From contig NZ_JANL01000041.1 of the NCBI RefSeq assembly GCF_000585255.1, positions 1 through 51,521 of the forward strand: DNA of 51,521 nucleotides. The letters run 5' to 3'. The stretch's first letter is position 1; every line of letters begins with the position of its first letter. Shown here one piece after another: positions 45,741 through 51,521 of the stretch. The DNA comes from Alkalibacterium sp. AK22 (GTDB taxonomy: Bacteria > Bacillota > Bacilli > Lactobacillales > Carnobacteriaceae_A). A model generated the notes under the pieces. It saw only the letters and a list, made by a program, of their open reading frames with translations. It was not told where the DNA came from and did no database searches. The position numbers were made by a program, and so were the translations under genes.

Positions 45741-46703
45741 TTATTTTTTTCTATCTAGTAATACCGCAATAATAATAACGACTCCACGGACAACTTGCTG
45801 ATAAAAACTGGATACACCCAATAGGTTCAGGCCGTTGTTCAATGTACCGATAATCAAGGCCCCGATCAGTGTCCCAACAATCCGTCCTTTCCCTCCGGCG
45901 AGACTGGTTCCGCCGATAACCACGGCCGCAATCGCATCCAGTTCATAGGCTGTACCGGCAGTGGGTTGAGCTGAATTCAGTCTGGACGTCAGAATCAGTC
46001 CAGCCAGTGCCGACATCATACCCGATATGGCATATACTGATGTTTTGACCCGGTCGGATTTGATGCCTGCGATGTATGCTGCCTGCTCATTTCCTCCTAT
46101 AGCAAAGGTCTTGCGGCCAAAGGTCATTTTGTGGAGCACAACGAACAGGATCATAAAGGCGACTGTCGTGATAATAACGGGGAAAGGAATACCAAAGAGG
46201 TAGCCTCTGCCGAAGAATTGAAAGGCAAAGCCACCGCCAAAACCAGTAATGGGATTCCCCTGCGTATAGACGAGCGTCAGCCCCCTGTAGATGGTCATGG
46301 TTGCCAAAGTGCCGATAAAGGGAGCCACGTTGCCTTTAGTAATCAGCAGACCATTGATCATCCCCAAAAAGGCGCCTGTGAGCAAGCCGGCTATGATGGC
46401 CAGCACAGGCGGCACACCGATACCAATGATGCCCGCTGTCAGCGCACTTGACAATGCAAGGGTCGAACCAACAGACAAGTCAATGCCTCCCGTAATGATG
46501 ACAAAGGTCATCCCAAATGCAATCAGGGCGTTAACTGACACCTGCCTCAGCAGATTCAGCAGGTTTGCCGGCCTAATAAAATTCACATTCATTATGGTTA
46601 CAATCAGCATGAGGATAATTAGAGCGACCAGCGGCCCCAGCTTGCGATACAGATCACTTCGTCTTTCTTTTTTTCTCGTAATTGCTGCACTTTTCGTTTC
46701 CAT
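45741..46703 (-). CDS. rbsC: Ribose ABC transporter permease
   Basis: A 320-residue membrane permease of the RbsC/AraH family, with about eight to ten hydrophobic helices. Family signatures include GMTFVIITGGIDLSVGS in the middle and AVVIGGTSLAGGKGRI/GTLIGALIIGTLNNGLNLLG near the C-terminus. The ATG overlaps the rbsA stop codon (TAATG), so the two are coupled. CGGGAGGAAAA within the end of rbsA is the ribosome binding site. Confidence 0.96.
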   Translation of the reverse strand: METKSAAITRKKERRSDLYRKLGPLVALIILMLIVTIMNVNFIRPANLLNLLRQVSVNALIAFGMTFVIITGGIDLSVGSTLALSSALTAGIIGIGVPPVLAIIAGLLTGAFLGMINGLLITKGNVAPFIGTLATMTIYRGLTLVYTQGNPITGFGGGFAFQFFGRGYLFGIPFPVIITTVAFMILFVVLHKMTFGRKTFAIGGNEQAAYIAGIKSDRVKTSVYAISGMMSALAGLILTSRLNSAQPTAGTAYELDAIAAVVIGGTSLAGGKGRIVGTLIGALIIGTLNNGLNLLGVSSFYQQVVRGVVIIIAVLLDRKK

Positions 46704-48184
46704 TATTTTCCTCCCGTAGCTAAGGTCATGATGCGTTCTTCTGACAGTTCGTCTCTGCTCAACTCACCGGAGATAGTCCCCTCGTGAACAACGAGCACCC
46801 GGTTGCTGACCCCAATCACTTCAGGAAGATCACTAGACACCATGATAATCCCCACACCCCGCTCTGCCAGTTCCTTCATCAAATTATAGATTTCTCTTTT
46901 GGCTCCGACATCCACTCCTCTAGTCGGTTCATCCAGAATCAGCACACGTGAGCCGGCTCCAATCCATTTGGCCAGAACTACTTTCTGCTGATTTCCGCCT
47001 GACAAGGCTCCTACCGGCAGCTCCATATTTGCCGTTTTGACGGTAAGCCGCTTGATTAGCAAGTCAACAAATGCCTCTTCCTCTTTTGTATCTATCCATC
47101 CTTTGGTTGAAAATTCCTCAAATGCGGTCAAACTGATGTTGTCTTTTACCGAAAAGTCCAGGATCAACCCTTCAGACTTTCTGTCTTCTGTCAGAAAGCC
47201 GATACCTCTCTTAACCGCATCCGAAGGACTGGAAATATCTATTTTATCTCCATCCAGATACAGTTCACCCTCATCTGTCGGGTCGATCCCGAATATCCCT
47301 CGCATGATTTCTGTGCGTCCAGCACCCATCAGCCCGGAGAATCCTAATATTTCTCCAGCATGCAAGGTGAACGAAACCCCTTCATAAGCCGGGAGATGGC
47401 TCAGTTTTTTGACTTCCAGAAGCGGTTCTCCCGGCTGGTTATCCATTTGAGGATAGTAATCTTCTAGATCACGTCCGACCATGTGCTTGACGATTTCATC
47501 ATAACTGGTGTCTGTGGTTTTTTTCGTACTGATCGATACACCATCTCTCATTACCGTGACCCGGTCACTAATTTCAAAGATTTCTTCCATCCGGTGTGAG
47601 ATATACACGAAGGCTACCCCTTTTTCTTTTAGCTGCCGGATGATGGTAAACAATGTCCGTATTTCCCGGTCCGTCAGAGCGGCAGTGGGTTCATCCATAA
47701 TAATAATTGCAGCATCATTGAGCAGAGTCTTGGCGATTTCCACCAGCTGCTGCTGGCCGACGCTTAAAGTTTTCATCAAACGGTCAAAGGCGATATCGAT
47801 GCCCAGTTCATTAAAGACCGCTTCCGCCTGCTTTTCCATTGCCTTATTCTGTATCCAGCCCATCTTATTTTGCACTTCTTTTCCCATGAACATATTTTCA
47901 AGCACGGTCATGTCCGGCCAAGTAATCATTTCCTGATGGATAAAGCTGACACCTTGCTCTTCAGCTTCTTTTGGATTGGCATAGAGTGTCTCTTCTCCAT
48001 CAATCCAGACCTCCCCACTGTCTTTCTTGTGAAGTCCGGTCAGAATATTCATCAAGGTCGATTTCCCCGCACCGTTCTCGCCCATCAAGGCATGAACTTC
48101 TCCTGCTTCCAGTGAGAAATCTACGCCTCTGAGCACTTTATTTTCACCAAATGCTTTTGTAATGCCTTTCATTTTTACCTGCAC
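46703..48184 (-). CDS. rbsA: Ribose ABC transporter ATP-binding protein
   Basis: A 493-residue double ATPase that energises ribose uptake. The first half has Walker A GENGAGKST near 36, the signature LSVGQQQLVEIAK and Walker B IIMDEPT. The second half has a degenerate Walker A (GLMGAGRTE), the signature LSGGNQQKVVLAKW and Walker B LILDEPTRGVD. This asymmetry is normal for the monosaccharide family. It lies 12 bp after rbsD, with a GGAGGAATC site before the ATG. Confidence 0.97.
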   Translation of the reverse strand: MQVKMKGITKAFGENKVLRGVDFSLEAGEVHALMGENGAGKSTLMNILTGLHKKDSGEVWIDGEETLYANPKEAEEQGVSFIHQEMITWPDMTVLENMFMGKEVQNKMGWIQNKAMEKQAEAVFNELGIDIAFDRLMKTLSVGQQQLVEIAKTLLNDAAIIIMDEPTAALTDREIRTLFTIIRQLKEKGVAFVYISHRMEEIFEISDRVTVMRDGVSISTKKTTDTSYDEIVKHMVGRDLEDYYPQMDNQPGEPLLEVKKLSHLPAYEGVSFTLHAGEILGFSGLMGAGRTEIMRGIFGIDPTDEGELYLDGDKIDISSPSDAVKRGIGFLTEDRKSEGLILDFSVKDNISLTAFEEFSTKGWIDTKEEEAFVDLLIKRLTVKTANMELPVGALSGGNQQKVVLAKWIGAGSRVLILDEPTRGVDVGAKREIYNLMKELAERGVGIIMVSSDLPEVIGVSNRVLVVHEGTISGELSRDELSEERIMTLATGGK

Positions 48185-48196
48185 TGTCGATTCCTC

Positions 48197-48598
48197 CTAA
48201 AAGATGACACCCGCTTGTAAGATCACATTGGCATAAGGTGTGATTTCTCCTGTTCGAATAATGGCTTTTGCTTGTCTGGATTGCTCCTTAAATGTCTCAT
48301 GCGTGATATAGGATGCAGGAATGTCCTCTTTGCTGATTTGCTCAAGCAGCCTCTGGTGGATTAGCTGATTTTGTTCTTTTATCTCTTCTGCCAGAGTAAC
48401 GGTTTCTACTTTCATTTCAGACAGCAGCGTCTCTAGTACCTCAAGAAAACCCGGAGTGCCTGGCTTGAGAGCCAGATCTATTTTAGTGACTCCTTCTGGC
48501 ACGGGCAGGCCGCAGTCTGCAATAACCACTTCGTCGGTGTGGCCCAGATCGGCCAGCACTTTACTGATATTACTATTTAAAATCCCATTCTTTTTCAA
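48197..48598 (-). CDS. rbsD: D-ribose pyranase
   Basis: A 133-residue enzyme that interconverts the pyranose and furanose forms of D-ribose before phosphorylation. The start [32 protein letters not shown] is the conserved RbsD N-terminus, with the catalytic His near 20 (GHTD). A TTG at 48598 is chosen: it reproduces the family's N-terminus and has GGAG about ten bases upstream, while the ATG three codons earlier nearly touches that site. The gene overlaps the end of rbsK by 26 bases. Confidence 0.9.
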   Translation of the reverse strand: MKKNGILNSNISKVLADLGHTDEVVIADCGLPVPEGVTKIDLALKPGTPGFLEVLETLLSEMKVETVTLAEEIKEQNQLIHQRLLEQISKEDIPASYITHETFKEQSRQAKAIIRTGEITPYANVILQAGVIF

Positions 48599-49487
48599 AA
48601 CTCTCATGCTCCTTCATCTGTCTGAGTGTTGGTGCACCTGTCTGAGCTCCTGCTTTTTGAATCGACAGCCCTGCAGCTATGTTTCCAAACCGGATGCTGT
48701 CTCTGATTGGCAGGCCTGAACTGAAGGCATAGGCGAAAGCCCCGTTGAAAGTGTCTCCAGCCCCAGTTGTGTCTACCACCTGGTCAATCTGCACGGGTGG
48801 CACAGTTTGAATCGACTCGCCATCATAATACATAGCCCCCTTACTTCCGAGCGTAATGATCAGTTTGTTCGGATAGCGCTTTAAAACACTGTCCATCGTT
48901 TCATCCGGAAATAAAACAGCAAACTCCGTCTCATTAGGCGTCAAAAACGTAACTTTGTCCAGGTAGGCAGGTGCTAGCTCACGGGCCGGTGCGGGATTAA
49001 GCAGCAAGGGAATATTCAGCTGGCTGCAGCGTTCAATCACGTGCCTAACCGTATCGGCTGGTGTTTCATTCTGAATCAGTACGAGATCACTTGTCTGAAA
49101 AACAGCACTCTGATCCATAACTTTGTCCACACTGTCCGGACCATACAGCCCGTTGGCGCCTGCGACATAGACAATCGCATTGTCCGAATCGAAAAGAGTG
49201 ATAAAGGCAGAGCCGGATGATTGTGTAACCCGTTCCACATTATCTGTATGAATGTCGTTAGCCCTTAAATTAGCCAGCAGCTGCTGCCCAAACACATCCT
49301 GCCCTACTGCTCCCAGCATCACAGTCTCAGCTCCAAGTCTGGCACAGGCTACTGCCTGATTGGCACCCTTTCCACCGAAACTGGTTTGAAAGCTTTTTCC
49401 TTCGACGGTTTCCCCCATGGCAGGCAGTTTAGCTGTTTCCACGACAAAATCAGTTGAAATGCTGCCGATTACTGTAATCTTTGCCAT
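48573..49487 (-). CDS. rbsK: Ribokinase
   Basis: A 304-residue PfkB-family kinase that phosphorylates D-ribose to ribose 5-phosphate. The first PfkB signature [15 protein letters not shown] is near residue 39 and the second, [17 protein letters not shown], near 248 carries the catalytic Asp and anion hole. The length is normal. AAAAGGAGAG precedes the ATG, and the gene follows rbsR by 13 bp. It overlaps rbsD at its 3' end, suggesting translational coupling. Confidence 0.96.
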   Translation of the reverse strand: MAKITVIGSISTDFVVETAKLPAMGETVEGKSFQTSFGGKGANQAVACARLGAETVMLGAVGQDVFGQQLLANLRANDIHTDNVERVTQSSGSAFITLFDSDNAIVYVAGANGLYGPDSVDKVMDQSAVFQTSDLVLIQNETPADTVRHVIERCSQLNIPLLLNPAPARELAPAYLDKVTFLTPNETEFAVLFPDETMDSVLKRYPNKLIITLGSKGAMYYDGESIQTVPPVQIDQVVDTTGAGDTFNGAFAYAFSSGLPIRDSIRFGNIAAGLSIQKAGAQTGAPTLRQMKEHESFEKEWDFK

Positions 49488-49500
49488 TTGATCTCTCCTT

Positions 49501-50466
49501 TTATCTTAGTGAATCCCGCCGGATCAGTTCCGGTTCAAGCTTCACGCGTTTATCTGCAACGGTTTTCTTTTCAATCAAATCGATGAGCATTTTAGCTCCT
49601 TTGTAACCGACCTCATAAGCCGGCTGGGCTACTGTAGTCAGTCCCGGATACATCAGGCGGCTGAACAGCATGTTGTCGTAGCCGATGATCTGAATGTCTT
49701 CAGGAATACTGAACCCTCTTTTTATGGCTTCTTTCATGACGGCCAGCGCGAAGACATCATTATTCGCAATGACTGTATCGAAAGTGTCAAATGTGTCGAA
49801 TAACTTCTGGGCTGTTGCTTCAGCCTTTTCGACATTGAACGTCTCCGTTTCCAGTACTTTGTAGCTAACTTGCTCTTTATTTAAAACGGACAGAATCCCT
49901 GACAGCCGGTCTCTGGCTCCCGATACCTTGCGTGGGCCGGCCATGACTATAATTTCTCTGGCCCCCGCATCAACGACGGCCTGACCCGCCAGCTCTCCGC
50001 CTAATGTATCATCGGTAGATACAGAGTAGTTTTCTCCTTCCAGCGCCCTATCTAAAAGTACTTGTGGAACCTGAGCCCCATAGGCTTTTTTCCCCGAAGC
50101 CGCAGACAGAATACCGCTGATGTTATACTGGGAGAAAAATTTGACATACATCTCTTCCTTGTCCGCATCTTCTTCCACATTGCCTAAAATAACCATGTAG
50201 CCATTTTTCTGTGCGCAGTCTTCAACACCCTTGGCCAGAAGCGGAAAATAGGGATTAGAAATATCAGGAAGCAGCAGACCCAGCATTCTTGATGTTTTCT
50301 GAAAAAGAGACCGGGCTACTTCATTGGGAAAATAGCCTAAGGCTTCAACCGCTTCTTCCACCTTTTTTCTGGATTCCTTTCCAACATAGCCGCTGTCGTT
50401 GAGGGCACGCGAGACTGTAGCCACCGAGACCCCTGCATATTCTGCTACTTGCTTGATCGTTATCAT
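49501..50466 (-). CDS. rbsR: LacI-family ribose operon repressor
   Basis: A 321-residue LacI/GalR-family regulator. The N-terminal helix-turn-helix ITIKQVAEYAGVSVATVSRAL is followed by the hinge helix (VEEAVEALGYFPNEVARSL) and a periplasmic-binding-protein-like effector domain. The ATG at 50466 gives the standard LacI start and has GGAGC upstream; the longer frame adds eleven residues encoded by the operator itself. As first gene of the rbs operon it should repress its own transcription until ribose is present. Confidence 0.94.
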   Translation of the reverse strand: MITIKQVAEYAGVSVATVSRALNDSGYVGKESRKKVEEAVEALGYFPNEVARSLFQKTSRMLGLLLPDISNPYFPLLAKGVEDCAQKNGYMVILGNVEEDADKEEMYVKFFSQYNISGILSAASGKKAYGAQVPQVLLDRALEGENYSVSTDDTLGGELAGQAVVDAGAREIIVMAGPRKVSGARDRLSGILSVLNKEQVSYKVLETETFNVEKAEATAQKLFDTFDTFDTVIANNDVFALAVMKEAIKRGFSIPEDIQIIGYDNMLFSRLMYPGLTTVAQPAYEVGYKGAKMLIDLIEKKTVADKRVKLEPELIRRDSLR

Positions 50467-50482
50467 ATTAGCTGCTCCATTC

Positions 50483-50544
50483 TGTAACCGATTACACACT
50501 CAGTGTATCACCTCTTTCTTATTTGTCAATAGAAAACGCTTTAA
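50483..50544 (-). promoter_or_regulatory. rbs promoter, RbsR operator and possible cre site
   Basis: On the minus strand TTGACA (50524-50529) and TACACT (50502-50507) are 16 bp apart, with TGA before the -10. The near-palindrome TGTAACCGATTACA at 50483-50496 lies at the expected transcription start and fits a LacI-family operator. AGAAAACGCTTTAA at 50531-50544, just above the -35, resembles the CcpA-binding cre consensus with a few deviations. Confidence 0.75.
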
Positions 50545-50659
50545 TTTTATTTTATTCCATTCATGCGCCTGTTATTCAGTTACTCAGGCAGTCTTTAGTG
50601 GCATCAGCCTGAAATATTTACTATACTTGAGACCATAAAGCTTTTTGGGAGGAAATCAT

Positions 50660-51415
50660 ATGAAACTAACTGAGGGTTACCCCTTGAGAAAAATCACTTT
50701 TATGGAACAGCTGCTGATGTGGCTGGCTTCGCCTGTTCTTTTCCCGATCATTCCGTCCGTGTTGATTGGTGTAGTCTTCGGCGTGATGAATGCCGGACAG
50801 ACTTCAGAGGAACTGCTGGAGGGCATCGGCAGCCTGGACGGCCTGATTACCTTTGTCGGTTTTGCCGGCAGTCTGCTTTTGATGGCTCTGATCATCACCC
50901 AAAAAAAGCTGCCGGTGATGAACCGGAAACGTCTAACCAGGGAAGAGTCAGTCGGGATGCGTGGCCTGACCAAGGAAGACTGGAAATTTTTAGGCTGGTT
51001 TGTGCCCGTTTCCTATGTGCTGTTTAATATCGGCGGAACGATTTTGGAAATCGTAATGGGCGGAGGTGAGCTAGTCAACCAGGAGGCAGTAGAAGCTCTT
51101 GTGGTCGATACACCTTTGTGGATGCTCTTCATCATTATCGTGATTGCGGCACCGATTGCCGAAGAATGGCTGTTTCGCGGAGTCATCTTTTTCCGCGGCG
51201 AGCACAATGAAATCAGCTGGACGACCCTTATCGTTACGTCTATTCTGTTTGGTCTAGTACATGTCCCGACGACGGTCGTGGCTGTCTATACTTACGTCGG
51301 TATGGGCCTCTTGTTCGGCTATGCTGCCAAGCGAACACGTTCTGTGGAAGCCGCTATTTTCTTCCACTTTGTCAATAATCTGATTGGCTTTATTGTTCTG
51401 GCTGCCGCCGGATAA
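50660..51415 (+). CDS. CPBP-family intramembrane metalloprotease
   Basis: A 251-residue membrane protein of the CPBP (CaaX protease and bacteriocin-processing) family, the only plus-strand gene in the window. The catalytic motifs are APIAEEWLFRG (Glu168, Glu169, Arg173), FGLVHVP (His201) and FFHFVNN near 238. Hydrophobic helices cover about 20-42, 62-80, 112-135, 153-168 and the C-terminal third. The ATG at 50660 follows GGGAGGAAA; an earlier TTG overlaps this site. Some relatives give immunity to self-made bacteriocins, but no bacteriocin gene is nearby, so its substrate is unknown. Confidence 0.9.
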   Translation: MKLTEGYPLRKITFMEQLLMWLASPVLFPIIPSVLIGVVFGVMNAGQTSEELLEGIGSLDGLITFVGFAGSLLLMALIITQKKLPVMNRKRLTREESVGMRGLTKEDWKFLGWFVPVSYVLFNIGGTILEIVMGGGELVNQEAVEALVVDTPLWMLFIIIVIAAPIAEEWLFRGVIFFRGEHNEISWTTLIVTSILFGLVHVPTTVVAVYTYVGMGLLFGYAAKRTRSVEAAIFFHFVNNLIGFIVLAAAG

Positions 51416-51521
51416 CTGATTTTAAAAAAACTGTCCCTGTAAATAGACTGACCTGCTGATTTGAGACACTAATAAAACACCTTCTTAGACTGCTATTCCT
51501 CCAAATTCTAATGGGGATAGT

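Noticed and set aside
48599-48607. ATG start for RbsD three codons earlier
   Set aside because: It nearly touches the GGAG site. The TTG gives the conserved MKKxGxLN start.

Overview
The window looks like chromosome of a Gram-positive member of the Lactobacillales; a Carnobacteriaceae-type genus is plausible but is an inference from gene content only. Supporting observations are a cggR-gap-pgk-tpiA-gpmI-eno glycolytic operon, a CtsR operator in front of clpP, strong AGGAGG-type ribosome binding sites, an rbsRKDACB ribose operon, and a tmRNA whose tag reads ANNNNNSYALAA. Nearly every gene lies on the minus strand, so transcription runs from high to low coordinates; only the last gene (CPBP protease) is on the plus strand.

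Layout. 1-3260: ordinary chromosome (YdjM-like membrane hydrolase, Cof-type HAD phosphatase, AI-2E family permease). 3275-17374: a 14.0-kb, visibly AT-rich integrative element inserted in the 3' end of ssrA (tmRNA), bounded by a perfect 77-bp direct repeat. It encodes a tyrosine integrase and a serine resolvase at its right end and a long co-directional defence-type gene set: an SF2 helicase with a C-terminal PD-(D/E)XK-like nuclease, a DUF262+HNH (GmrSD-like) protein, an unrecognised 432-aa protein coupled to an AbrB/MazE-like small protein, an unrecognised 81-aa protein, a HEPN-type putative RNase, and an MmeI-like (type IIL) restriction-modification enzyme. 17300-17661: the intact ssrA. 18419-22946: two tandem paralogous cassettes, each a PfoR/EIIC-like membrane protein plus a ketopantoate-reductase-like enzyme; the transporter of the left cassette carries a frameshift in a run of seven C. 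23225-28082: histidine phosphatase, then secG-est-rnr-smpB, the trans-translation/RNA decay and secretion cluster that in relatives leads directly into ssrA. 28344-33704: a potassium-uptake operon (TPR protein, two TrkA-like proteins, TrkH) preceded by a KdpDE-like two-component operon; between them lies a striking set of four TGTGAG half-sites that is a good candidate binding site for the response regulator. 33892-41180: glycolytic operon with a large structured RNA between gap and pgk. 41412-44576: DsbA-like thioredoxin-fold protein, clpP, photolyase. 44786-50466: ribose operon with a well-defined promoter, operator and possible cre site. 50660-51415: CPBP family protease.

How the parts work together. 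The most unusual region is the ssrA element. Integration copies the end of ssrA and also brings an element-borne terminator of the same design as the displaced one, so tmRNA expression should survive the insertion. The cargo combines DNA-modifying and DNA-cleaving enzymes (type IIL RM, DUF262-HNH, helicase-nuclease) with a HEPN protein of the abortive-infection type and two or three unrecognised proteins in one transcriptional direction. This may be several stacked defence systems or one composite system; the sequence alone cannot decide. The coordinates given for genes use the start codon best supported by a ribosome binding site, which is often shorter than the longest open frame.
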